Shown here piece after piece: positions 25,848-39,000 of a stretch of 64,000 nt of DNA (the stretch's first letter is position 1; every line of letters begins with the position of its first letter). Both the position numbers and the translations under genes were made by a program. The stretch spans positions 5,385,351 through 5,449,350 of the forward strand of contig CM032801.1 in assembly GCA_019155185.1 (NCBI GenBank). Reading direction: 5' to 3'. Under the pieces are notes generated by a model that was given only the letters and a program-made list of their open reading frames with translations, was not told the DNA's origin and did not search any database. Origin of the DNA: Beaufortia kweichowensis. Taxonomy: Eukaryota; Chordata; Actinopteri; Cypriniformes; Gastromyzontidae.

Positions 25848-26126
25848 CATTTCACCCAGAAATAAAAGTACACTTGTGTTCATGAAACTTCACGTCTCAG
25901 GAGTTAGATCATTAGCCTTGGCTCTTACTGTACATGTATTCTGACAAAATTACATTTTAAGATTAATATTATATTATAGTTTTAATTTCACTTTTTAGAG
26001 CATGAAATAGATATTTTTCCCTGTCTACAGCAATTTATGTTAATATAGAGTGACAAAACAGATTTGGCTTCTATTGATTGGCTCAAACAAAAGACTTTTC
26101 ATTTTCAGGTGAACTTTTCCTTTAAG
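25848..26126. mobile_element. Inverted-terminus non-autonomous element
   Basis: Begins AGAGGAACATTTCACCC and ends GGTGAACTTTTCCTTTAAG, so the ends are imperfect inverted repeats with the GGTGAA core typical of abundant cyprinid MITEs. No ORF. Confidence 0.5.
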
Positions 26127-26484
26127 ACCTCTGTGTGAATCAGACCAACAAACTCAAACCAGCAAGCACTGGAAAACATGACAAGCCAACAAATAATATG
26201 TGCCATAACCTCAGGAAAATTAAAACAATGACTGGACATAATGAAAGATAATCATCAACATAAACTGCAACCCACACTAAAAACAAAAACAGAGACATGA
26301 ATTGAAAGCAGAATGGTCCACCTCAAGTGGAATGCGCTGGACATATTGAACATATCAAAAGCTTCATATCAGTAGATGAATTACTGCAGTACATTAGGAC
26401 TGTAACCGTGTCTACAGCAAACTTCACTCATTTATTAACATTTGTGCCAAACGCTGAAATTTAAGCATGGGGAAAATGTCGAGA

Positions 26485-26590
26485 TTAAAGAAATAGTTTA
26501 CTCAAAACTGAACTCTGTCATCATTTGTTCACCCTCATGTTATTCCAAATCTGACTTGATTTCCTCTGTGAAACACAAAACAGGATTTTA
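26485..26590 (+). mobile_element. Truncated GGGATAGTTCACCC-type MITE
   Basis: Diverged left half only: AAAGAAATAGTTTACTCAAAA, then TCTGTCATCATTTGTTCACC and CTCATGTTATTCCAAATCTG. This matches the start of the more complete copy at 48,580. Confidence 0.6.
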
Positions 26591-26684
26591 CACGCTGCTT
26601 ATTTCCACGCAATGAGAGAAAAAGGGGACTATGTTAAAGGGCACAAAACATACTAAAACTTTTATGATATTTGATGATGTTGTT

Positions 26685-26690
26685 TTTATT
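26685..26690 (-). terminator. Candidate poly(A) signal of the spectrin-like gene
   Basis: Minus-strand AATAAA about 315 bp after the stop codon at 27,006. The 3' UTR would cover about 26,670-27,005. Confidence 0.5.
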
Positions 26691-27005
26691 ATGGAGCTGG
26701 ACAGAATTATTTACCACTAGTATAAAACAGGAACAGGGTGTGTAAACCATGACAGAATTGATTTTTTTGGGTAAACTTCCTATATTTCTCGACAGGCTCA
26801 AACTGTGAGAAATAAACTGGAAGCGGTGAATATCATGAACTTGTATCAACCCGAAAATACAAAATCTCATTCAAAACTAAAAATAAATGGTTCTCGCCAT
26901 CTCATCCATAAATATAAGCTTTTTCAAGAAGCTTTTAACTTGTGTGTCCTGCACATGACAGTCAAGAGTTTGTTTTGGCCTGCAGTGAGCCAAAAAAAGT
27001 TTTAG

Positions 27006-30000
27006 TCACTCCTTTTTCCCAAAGAACTTCTTAAAGACGGATTTGTTTCGGGGTCGCGGTAGGCTCATGTAGCTCCGCAGAGGAAGTTCAGATGAGGGAT
27101 TCTGACCGACGCCGTTTGGTTTGGCCGTCGTAGGGCTTTTACACACCGATGCCGTCTCTCGATCTCCAATGAATAAAGTTACAGAATAGCTGGAGCTGTT
27201 GTCCTGATCTCTTACTGTAGGGGGCGCTAACACAGGCTTTATTCTCTGGTATGTGGCTGTAGAAACAGATCTCAGTGTTAGAAGTTCATACATAATCACC
27301 TGCATCTGGGTCACATTTAAGAAACTGTGCCAGTTTTGCCCAAAAACTGGTTTAAATGACACTGCTGCTACTTTAGGCCAACATCTAAATAAGCAACACA
27401 CCACATTATTTAGTACTTTGTATTAAAAACAATATTTTTTCTATTATTTTTTGGATAGTTGATCTTGATAAAGCATAACATAATGAAACATTATTGATTA
27501 TAGACACATGTGTCACTTGATGCCGGACAGATTGGATTGGACTGCATGTAAAGCAGTACAGTTAGACTGTGTTTGTTCTCGTGAGTTTAATGTGTGTTTG
27601 TACCGGAGGTAAAAGAATGAGAGCGTCTCTTTTCACCGGCCCAGCCCTGGATGATGGATGATGAAGGAACACCAGTGAGGTTCTGATGGGGAAGATTGTG
27701 TTCATGAGACTTAAACTCATCTTCTGCAGAGAGAAAACAAAAACATGTTTTAACCTACAGCACACAAAACACATTTAAACAAAGTATTTCATTTATCATG
27801 ACTTAACAATGAACAATACCATTACAGCATTTGTTCATCTCAGTTCATGATATTTTTAGCAACAAAATATATTTCATAATCAAAAGTTGTAGCTAGTAAC
27901 ATTAGTTAATGCACAATGAACTATACCAATTATTATTTGTATTTCTGTTATTTAATAATGAACAAATATGAATAAATGTTGGAAAACTATATAGTTCATT
28001 GTTAGTTCAGGTTAGCTAATGCATTTACTAATGTAAACAAATACAACATTGCTGTGTTACCAAAATAATGCAAGCAAGGTGGATATCATATGAAATCATA
28101 TAAAGCTAATATAAATACTTCTCTAGATCACCTACATCAAAAAGATGTAACTAGGCTTCATAAAGTTATTGTACAGTCAATCACACATAATATATAGTCT
28201 TCTCTGTTTTATTGCATGAGAGTCCTCTACTGCCCTCTTGTGGATCATCAGGTTTGCAATGGAGTTAAGCAAAGAAACGCTCACGTTTACCTTAACGATT
28301 ACATCTACTGAACTGTAAAAGTATAATTTACAGTCTTTTATATTAATTGCTCTATAAAATAAAAACAAAATGTGTATTGTAGGTTAGAGATAATAGAGAC
28401 AATCTCTTACCACAATGTCCTGCATGTGAAGATGAGCTGCTCAAGAGATCATAATGTCTCTGGATCTGTAGAGCTTCACTGGTGTGAATGATGATTTCTT
28501 TGCTTCTGCCTGAGGTGGTGGGCTGACTCTGTGCTAGAACCGCTGATGTGACGTAACTTCTCATGTGACATTCAACTGCGGTCGGAGGAGAACATCTGCG
28601 CAGATCTGCGTTTGCTGAGGGTCGGTGACCCGCAGACATATTCACTCCTGATTCACTAGGTACTGTGGAGAGAGGAATTCATTAATGATTGTGGTTACAT
28701 GTACTGCCGTTTGTTAAACACAGAGATAATGGTATAATGGAATAATACCAGTGTGCTCTTGGATTCGAAGGATCCATTTCCTCATCATAAACCGTGAAGA
28801 AGCACTAAGGAGATACTCAGATCCATCACGCAGTCTGTGACAGACAGTAAAACACAAATAAATTAAACGTTTCTGTCATGCTCATTTCAAGCATTTGTTA
28901 AAGGTTTACAGATCATTCACCTCAAACAGAAGCAGTTGGGTTTCTTGGTGTACTCTGGTGAAGGTTCACATACTGCTCCAATTAGATTTAGAGGAAGGCT
29001 GGTCACACAACACTGAGACACAAAATAAAGCCAATTATAGCAGCTCAAAAACATACAAATCCTGCCTGGAACAAAACTGATCCAAAACCTGAACATGTAA
29101 TAGGCTGTAATGTTTTCAAGCTTACCTTGAGTGTATCTTTTCTGTCCTGATAAAAAGACATTGTTTGTTTGTACAGGACGGCATGATAAGAGTTCCATCC
29201 CCTGCATGCTGCCTGAAATAACAAAATATTTTTGGTCTATCAGCAGGATCAATAGGACAACATCAGATGAACATAAATTGACATTCACAATTAAAACCTG
29301 AAGATGCCGAATGATTACATTTTGTTTTTTGTGAGAAGATAATCTGTAGTTATGATATTTACCCGTTTCCCACCGAACTGCAGTTTTTGTTTTCTCTCTA
29401 GTGTCCCCTCCATAGATGGCAGCTCTTGCTTCCCATTCTATTAACACAAAGAAACTTAAGTTTGGTAAAACATAATCAGAAAAAGCATAATATTTTTCAG
29501 GCAGAATAAACACAACGTTCTTACTTTCATTTCTATTATCTTGAGAAAATTTGCAACTTAAATGTACCTGAATCTCAGAGTCATTGGCGGGTCCCTCCAA
29601 TCCCATCTGAACAGACAGAAGACTCGTGGACTGGTCCTGTTCAAGACAAACATCAAAGCATTAGTCATCTATGACAAAGACTGATCAATTACACACATGC
29701 AAGTAACCGTCTTAGGAAATGAAACCGCTTATAGGAAATTTTGTCACACACTTGTGTTCAAATGTGAGTGGCATTTTTCTAAAAAAACTAAATCTAATCA
29801 ATGCCATTTAACTTTTGCCCTGAAAATGCTAATTACATTTACATTTTACATGTATCCATTTGGCAGATGACGTATAGATTTCCAATATATACTCATCACG
29901 CAAATATGATCAACATAAATCAAAAACTCAACTGGTTAAATGGTCTAAACAGCACAGCTGTTATGTAGACCTCACCTTCACAAACCCTGCTTCCTCCTCC

Positions 30001-33000
30001 TCCTCCTCCTCCTCTTTATAATGGTAGATATACTTTTGCTGGTCCTCTATTACGGGCAGTCTTACAGGATCTGAGGCTGTTTCATTAACAGCCACTCGTT
30101 TGTACACCTGCTCTTGTTGAGTAAAGGCAGCCCATGACCTCCTGTCACCTTTACCCAGCACACAAGTCTCTTCCTTCAAATTCTGCTGTGTCCCGCAACC
30201 CACCACGCTCTGGATCGACTGAGGTAATCTAAACTCTGCCACGAGAAGATTGGGTGCAGATGCAGTGACCAGCTTCCTGAAGAGTACCGCTTGTTCCTTG
30301 GGCGAGGGTTCCCTCTGTTGGTCCGGAGAGCAGTTGGCGGGCAAATCCTGGTAGCCATTGTACATGATATCCGAGCATAAACTCTGGCGGTAGCTGTTCG
30401 TGTGGTTCCAAATGTCCTCAAGCTCCTCCTCCTCCAGCTCAAACTGTTGGTGGTCAGGATGGACAGGACCATCGATGGGTAACACAGGTTTCTTCTCCTT
30501 AGGGCTCTCTAAGTTCTTGTTGGAGACTTCTGGTTCTGATGATGGCATCTTCACCATCGTCCTCTTGGACGTTGGACAGTCTGACGTGTCCAGGGATGGG
30601 CCGTCAGCGCACATCTTGAAGCTTCCAGAACTGGAGTGTCCAGAGTCCACAGAGTCCTCCCTTCCGTTGGTTCTGAAGTTAAGCACCACGTGAGATGCGT
30701 GTGCTTGAAGTGGAATGGGCGAATCTCTCGAACCAGAGGTCTTGTGAATCAAAGTGTTGGAACTCGGAGACACATGTATCTCCGCAGTGGTTAAGCCGTG
30801 ATTGTCATCTACGCTGAGGTCTTTCTTACTGTCCAGACAAGTTACATTTGGATCCCAGTTGGATCCCAGCTCATCTCGGGTTACTCTACTGATTCCAGAA
30901 AGGCGTTTCAGTTGGGAATCGGTCAAATCACCAGTTTGATTCCGTTCGAAAGAGATATCTTCAATGACTGGAGAAGGTGGAGGAGGAAATTCGTCTTCTG
31001 TAAATGAGTTTCTAACATCTTTACAGTCAATTGTCAGGGTTATTTCACCTGAAGATGTGTGCTTGAGCTCTTCTTTGCGTGTTGGGGGTAAGCGGGCTGT
31101 TTTAAAGGTGCTCAGAGCTGTGGGCCGGTCAGTCGGAGACTCCTGCGGATTACAGCCTGTCTTTTTGCCTTCAGAAGGACCAATTGTGATGACGTCTTGA
31201 ATACCAGGGACGAGGCTCATATCCTTGGGAAGGTCAAAGCTCAACACTGAGCCCAAGGAGAGAAATCTGCAGTGGTTCTTCACATGTCTTTGATTGCTTC
31301 CTTCAAATGTGCAGTGAACTTGAGATCCAACCTCCCCAGAAGACTCAGCATCGATGTCTTTCACCAAAGGGTTCTTCACGTAGTCAAAGACTTGAGCTCC
31401 GTCACTGTTTGGTTTCCTTGCATTTTTCCGCTTCTTCCTTTCTTTCAGAGGCCAAGTGTGCGTGTCATACACCGCTGGCTCACTAACAGGCGTCAAATCG
31501 GCCTCCTCCGATATCTCTTCTCCCATGACCCTCTGAATGGTGTGCCGACGATCATCTTTCTTCTTCTTCCTCTTTTTGCTTCTTCTCTTCAGGCTGCTGA
31601 AGATTGAGATGTTGCCAGTTTTTGGTAGCAGGTGAATGGAGGAGTTGTTGACCTGCTTAAGGGTGTCTTCATTGGAGGATGAGGAGAATGGGAAGGTACA
31701 AGGGGAGGAGGAGTGGGGCCTCGGGGCTTTGTCTCTGGGCAGCGTCATGCTTTCATATACCGGGGCTATTGCCATGTTGTTGTCCGTAACATGCAAGTAC
31801 GTACTTACCTAAAGGAAAGAAGAGATTTTAGAGATGTAAACACTTGATGTGTACATAAAAACACCATAAGCTTTGGGGAAACATGCACAAGTTTTACTTT
31901 AATAGCACAGCATCCTTCAAACTTTTCTTGAGATGAAACATCATGCTAGTTATCAGATACTAATAAATATTTGAACCCTAAAGTCACACTTTAAATGTAT
32001 GAATGTCATTGCATTAGATAACAAAATGTCAAACCAGGTACAAGATACTGTACAAAGAAATGATGCTAAAGGTTTTCTCACTACCTAAGGTCAAAATTAC
32101 TCAAGTATTTAATAGTCACAGTGCTTTTTCAAACAATGTTTTATCATTTAACATTTAAAATAAATTCTGCTTGATTTGGTTATTTATCTGAAGCAATGAC
32201 AGTTCATCTTTAAGTGTGTCTTAACGGTCCAATACTTTTTTAGGCCACTGTAATTCACAGTTTAAACACGGTTACACAAAAATGATTATTTGTATAATCA
32301 TTGCGTAAATGAGTATCTGATTCTGAACACAGCACTGTTGTAAGTGTTGGCTGGAAATACTGGCTCAAGCAATGCATTCTTAAGCAAAAGCACAGACGCA
32401 TGTTGCTTCACATTTGTTACTGATAAATGTTGACATCAGATTGCAATGATACAAACCATCGAGCATAAAATGCTGAAACATCATTTCCTCACTGTGTACG
32501 TCAGGCAGTCGGAATCCACATTATATCCATTTGATCATCCAACTTTTTGCAATAAAAAAACATATTCTTTTAGTTTTTTTAGTGTTTTGCTAGTTGACTA
32601 TTAGCTTAACAGACCACCCATTTTAAGGGTCTCTCTATGATATTCTGGTTGTTTCTAGATATGGCTTGGGTCTCTTCTGCTATCGGTATCGGAAAGAAGA
32701 TACATGCAAACCATAAAAATGTTTGCCTCACAAGCATTAGATTTACACGCAAACAACAAGAAACATTAGAGTGACTTTACATACACACATGATATTTCTT
32801 TGAGTTTAATAAGAATCATATGCTCTTAAACATATCGTCATACACAGCTGTAATGGTTTGACCTTTCACCCTGTGACTAATCTCGTGTTGCCCCAGCAGC
32901 CCTAGAACATAAATCACATGATGAGGTCATGAGGCTTTCTCTAGCCCCCCCCACTCCTGCTGGGAGCCATTTTAAAACTCGCCATTCACAGGAAGGGACG

Positions 33001-36000
33001 GGTGAGGCCAATGACATCAGCTCTGAGGAGCATATATACAATAAGAGCTCTATTCCACCATGTCTTATCGTCTGCTGGTTTTTCTTCATTCTTAATTTGC
33101 ATAACTGATTGAATCAGCCCATTTAGGAAATCAATTTAAGAACATATGCTAGATTGAATTACCATGTTGCATTACAGGATCCTTCAAATTTGCAATGCAA
33201 TAAAAGCACAAGAGCATTAACTGTCTGCGTCTATGGTCAACATCAGGTCGATTACTATCATAGCAAAGCAATAGTTTCAAGAGTTCAAGAGCAAATCAGT
33301 TAAACTGTTGACATGTTTATATCTATATATCTCAATAATAAAATATATTAATATAACTATCACCTCATCGTGGCTTTTTATAAAGCTTAAAGCTTCCCGA
33401 CCCTTTTTACAAGGGCATAAAACACAAAAATCCTGCTGACAGATATCAAAATGTGAGGGAATATAACATTGGCTAGCCAATTTCCCACAAACCCTAATCC
33501 TCCTGTTGTTACCCATAAATCCATCATTTAAATCCATCCATCAATCCCCAGAGTTTCCAAAATGGAACACAAAATGAATATGAGTGCTGCAAACCTACAG
33601 ATTTGGCTCAATTTCCAAAATATTTTTTTCTACAGAGCAAATTTTACATTTCACAGGCCCTTAAAAGACACAATAAAAAACCCCGAACATACTGTAAATC
33701 CATTTAAAGCGACTATACTTTTAAAGCCCTGTAACCGCTCCAAGAAACACACCATTTTCGTTATTGTTAAATTTACTTTTAAATTCTTCCTGAAGATAGT
33801 TTTCTAAACATTATAAATGTTTAAAATGAGGATTTTATATGAGTCTTGGATTAAATTTCTTTTCCCGGTTTCTAAAACTTCTCATATAGTGGTTGTTCAG
33901 AATGAGATCATCAAAAGTGTCATTTCCTCAGTCATTCTTTCATAACCTGCTGTTACCTGTTAGTGATTTTTATAAACCGCAGAGAGAGCTTTTCCATTAA
34001 AGTCAACTCTTTCTCTCGTTTGTGTTTCCAACCACTGAATAAGCCAATACTATTTTTATAGTACATATTCATCTGGATCATTCCTAAATCACACATTACC
34101 TGACCAAGCTAGAAAAACATACTTTTACACAAAAATAAGATAAAATTCGATACAATCCTACCACATAGATCCAAAAATCTGGATGGAAAACTGTCACTAT
34201 GCGAATAACCTTACAGGTGCTAAAACATTCAATCGTATTTCTCAAAAAAAGTTAATAATGATAATAACATGAGAAAACAGACACAGATGATGTGTGAATG
34301 CATCACACTGTTAGTCAGTCCACCACACTGCAACAATCATGCAAAAACACATGAACATGTTTCTATTTGCTCATGCAGGACCACCGGCCATCACTGTAAT
34401 TACCTCTTCTGCACTGTGTCCATTAACCTTTCTCTTTCGCTTTAAACTACCAAAAAGCCCCTGGCACCGTTTCCAAAAGCTTTTAGGGGCAGAAGAGAGA
34501 GACTCGGCAGGCTGAAGGAGACGGTGAGAGAAAGAAAACAGAAGCATGTAGTCGAGGAAAGAGAGGGGAAAATTATTGAGAAATCGGTCCGTCCCGGAGC
34601 AAACTGCACGTTGTGTTTCAATGCTATAAAAAAGGACAAGTCATATGTTGCCTTTTTTGTCACTTTCCTTCCATGTCCTTTTCTATGTCATTTTATGGAA
34701 AAACAGCATCTACTTGTGTGTTCCCAGAAGAAAGTAAGTCATGCTTTTGTAACTGTGAGCAGGTAAAGTGATAAAGTTTATTTAAGAGACTGCTGACTAT
34801 CTATTTCATAAAATCTAAATGCACGTGTTTGTAATCTTTCTCACCCTGTGCACAGGCTCAGAGTCCAGCACACCCTCCTCACTGCCAGGTGTCTGCACCT
34901 GTAGATGGGTGTCTCCAGAGTTACTGAAGCTGAGGATCAGATTGACAGTTCCTCCTAAAGCTGGAGGACTCTGTCCCTTCAGCAGAAGGTATGGTGAATC
35001 AGGCCTCTCTGAGTTACTGATGACATCACTTCCTCTAGGACTGACACTCTTCATCACCTCATATTCATCACTGAGCTGCAATCTTTCCTCCAAATCAGCA
35101 GGGGGCGCACTAGTCGTGTGCTTGATTCTCTTCTGGGAGTGCTCAGGTGTGGTTTCCAGCTGAAAATGACATCATGAAAAACTATTTGTGTCTGTTCCTC
35201 ACACAAAGCTGTTGTATGGTTTGAGAAGATATATATGAGAATATAAAAAAATATATAAACTATAATAATAATTTAAGACTGTTACCTCAGAATAAATGGC
35301 ATCTTCTGCTTTCTTTCTGGTTAAGAGTTGATCTTTCTGAGCCCTCCAGTGGACCCGGATCCACCCCAGCATGCTCCTCAGCTCCTCCATCCTCTCGCCG
35401 ATCTGCACGAGAGAAAGTCCAATAAAAAGAGAATAAAAATCATCTTAGAAATCTCTAACATTTTATTTCTCAGAGGTCACTCTTTTAAAGCATTTAAAGT
35501 TTTATTGAAAGAGTCATTAATAGTAGAGCTACAAAAAAAGCAAGTGAAATCAATATGAAGATGTAAAAACTTCCTACTGAAATCTTTGGATTTATTGCAA
35601 AAATGTCAATATTCAATTTTTGATATACTGATGAGATCTCATCTGTGTTTCAACTTTTTCATAGGTTGATAGTATGTTACACGTAAGAGCAAGACGCACC
35701 ATTTTATTAAGATGATGCTCCACATCAAAGAGTTTCTTTCCAGCCGTGACGAGTCGATCAAACTCCTCAAACTTCTGTTCTATCTGCTGATCCAGAACTT
35801 CCACCAGAGGCTCCTGGTTCTCTCGGCTCTGACGCAGAGCGCTCTCTGAGAAAATACAGGAGCGAGTGTCTTCTGTCCAAGAGCTGTGAGAGAAGATGAA
35901 CAACAGAGGGGTGAAGACCATCGCTGCAGGCCAGTGCACACTACAGATGATACTTACCAGACGCTGCTCTAAACACACAGAGAACACAATGTGAACACAG

Positions 36001-39000
36001 TTTACAGAGCTAACAAACACAGACTTCCCCCATCAATAAACAAACATTAGCTGTACAAATGGTAGTCGCAGAACTTTCCGGTTCAATCTCATGAAAGCGT
36101 TTCCAGGTCACGTTTCACCCCAAAATAAAAAAAGATTTTTATTCTTATCAAAATGCATCCAAGAATTTTACTCTTAATGTCTTTTCTGTCTAAAGTATTA
36201 AGTTGTGTCTTTTTATTAAGTTGTGTCTAAGTCATTGCTGTTAAACATGTCTATTTATACAAAAATACAAATTCCTTTTCTGCTATTATTCTATTATTTC
36301 TACATCTTTTGATTTTGAGGTGAAATATGATATGGAAAATACGTCAGATTTCATGAAATAAGCAAAGGTTGCATTTAACTTTTATTGTTGACATACATCA
36401 TGGCCAGGTAGTTCCTGAAGAAGTCACGCAGGTGCTCAAACTGCAGCAGTCTCTTGTTGTTTTCTGACACGCTCTTGCCGAGCTCGTCCCAGGCGTGCAG
36501 GCTGGACCGGATCTCTACACCCACAGCGTGCATTCTCTCCGGGCAAACACCTGCCAGATGCGCAGCCTGAATCTCCATCACCTCCACCTGCTCCTTTAAG
36601 ACCTTATATTCAGCCTGGAGAAGAGAAGTAACAATGAGTGTTAAAAGGATAGCTTACCCAAAGAAATACTTTTACAGACACAAAAGAAGATATTTTGAAG
36701 AACGTTGGTAGCCAAATAACATTGGCCCCTAATGACTTCTACTGAGACATTTCTCAAAATATTTTAATATTCTAATTAACAGTTTTAGCCAGGAAAGTAC
36801 CTATTTTTAATAAAAGTAGACAGTATAGAGTACATGGAGTAAGCAAGTACTCTGTTTCAAACAAAGGAACAATTTTGACTCTGTAAAAGGAGCCTTATGT
36901 TTTACATATGCAATGCTGGCACTGTTTCTGAGCATAATTAATACAGCTAAAGGCTTAAATGAATCAAGCCGTTCAATGTTTCTGCTCTTCTCTCTTGAGT
37001 TTTGTCAGATGCCTTGTGCATGAGAGTCAAACTATTTTAGTATGAGCGATTAGGTCATGAGCTTTGGGGCTTTAGATTCAGACAGCTGTGTGCATTTGTG
37101 CTACGCACGCCATAGAAGCATGCATCATATCTCAACACAATCCCACAGCCGCAAATGAATCAATCGACACATGTGCACGCTGACGCGCACAAGCGCACAT
37201 TACAAATGCACGTTCTCATAAACAATGGTGTCCCATGTGGGTAATAAAGACATGTGAGGTCTCACACGTTGAGGCTGACTTCATTAATGTCTACTGAACA
37301 AAACAAAGGCCTGGCCGAGCACTCGGTGGACGTGAGACTTTAACCACAACAGGAAACAGATTCCAGAAACAATGTGCTAAAACAAATTCATCATGAGAGA
37401 TGGGAGCCATTTCCATTAGATCAACACTGAGAGGTCAACATGTCACGACATACAAGATGCTATGCCTGTTCTTACAGAACGTCAGCTAGTAAACGATGCT
37501 TCCAAATAGATATTTTTACTAAATATGAAAATGTGTCCATTTTGCAATGCAAGCTTAAATTTCTTTTGAATTTTAGGGGAGCAGTATTTCACATCAATCG
37601 ATAAGGACATGTTCTTTTGAGCGAAATACCTCCAGCTGGTTCTGACGCTCCTGCAGTCTATCAAGACCGCAGCGATCCGGCTCACATCTGACAGCCATCT
37701 CGCTCTCTATCTCCAGCACGTCTACGGCCAGTTCCGCACAGCACTGCAGACACTGCTCCACACGGGCCGAGAACACAGAATTCTGGGAAACAACAATAAA
37801 ATAAATATCGAAATACTGGAGTGTTTTCCAAATCCAAGCACAGAATATGATAGCTCTACCTTGCTAAGGAGATCCTGGACGCTCTGATCATGTGACTGCG
37901 AGCGGCCTCTCTCGCGTGCTGTGTCATTGAGCATCTCCACAGCTTCTCTGAGCTCCTCCACAGGGTTTCCGATGGTTTCAATCAGAGGCTCATTGTGTGT
38001 GCTCCTCGGCAAGCCCAGAGGAGATTGTCCGCAATCAACGTCACTACACAGGGGCTGGTGCATGAAAGAATAAGATGTAAATTTTACAAAAATTTTGTTC
38101 CAAATATCTGCCATCTAAATACTCTAACTATTCCTTCTCTATAGTTGTAGTATTGAATCTAACCTGTCCAAGGGTGCTATAGTGGCTTTCCTCCAGTTCC
38201 ACCTTCTCCAGGAACTCGGTGAGCATTCGTGTGTCCTTCAGTTCAGAGCTCTGTTGGGTCAGTGCAGCCTGTACACTGCTGAACCTGAGAGAGAACAACA
38301 GATACGGATATTAACACATGCAAACACTCATCACACATCTGAACTACATACAGCATCTCGTCACTCCAACCCTATAAAACACTAACCAGCCAATATTGTG
38401 CATTTGTCCTCTAACATACTCTAACATATCTGTAAAAAACACTCTGACCAAAGATAAAAAGCTGACATTAATTGTACCTGTCTGTTTCTTAAACTCAAGT
38501 GCCACTAAAAACACTTTTTCCAGGGTACAACAACTATTGCACTTGCTGAACATTGTAAAGAACCCCTCCTCTAGACAATCTTTAATGATCAACAGTCATT
38601 CTGAGCATTGCGCTTAGCGTTTTCATATCCATAAAACTGCAGCATTAATCTATAACCTTTGGTAAAGACAAGAAAATATTAAATGCCTTTAACATTAACA
38701 GAAAAAAAAAATTATGAAATCATATTTTTGTGCATGAATCTAAAATGTTGCTCACATACTTTTTCTCCACCTCTTTCAGCCGTGCAGGAAGTAGCTGTGT
38801 GTGAAGATGTCTGTGATTGCTCAGATGATCAACTTCCTGTCTGAGGTTGTGCAGTTCTAAGCCTCTGGCCTCCAGCTCCTCCTCCAGCTGGGAGCTCTCC
38901 TGCTCGGCCACGCTCACAGACTCAGGGTCTCCTGCCAGCGACGCCTGCCTGATGGACAACTCCACAGCCTCCAGCCACACCTCCAGACTGCACAAAGACT

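Larger units (their letters stand above)
21600..26480. other. Intergenic stretch without a recognised gene
   Basis: Mostly AT-rich, with stops in every frame. Segments of higher complexity at about 23,520-23,790 and 24,950-25,320 have the composition of conserved non-coding elements, but this cannot be tested here. A foldback element lies at 25,625-25,813 and an inverted-terminus element at 25,848-26,126. Confidence 0.5.

Noticed and set aside
28917..29606. 229-codon minus-strand read-through ORF
   Set aside because: It spans four real PH-region exons and their introns read in one continuous frame. The spliced phases give the PH domain, the read-through does not.
30176..31607. Several 60-111 codon frames on both strands across the giant exon
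   Set aside because: They are shadows of the 611-codon minus-strand exon, which has clean splice borders and domain-consistent composition.
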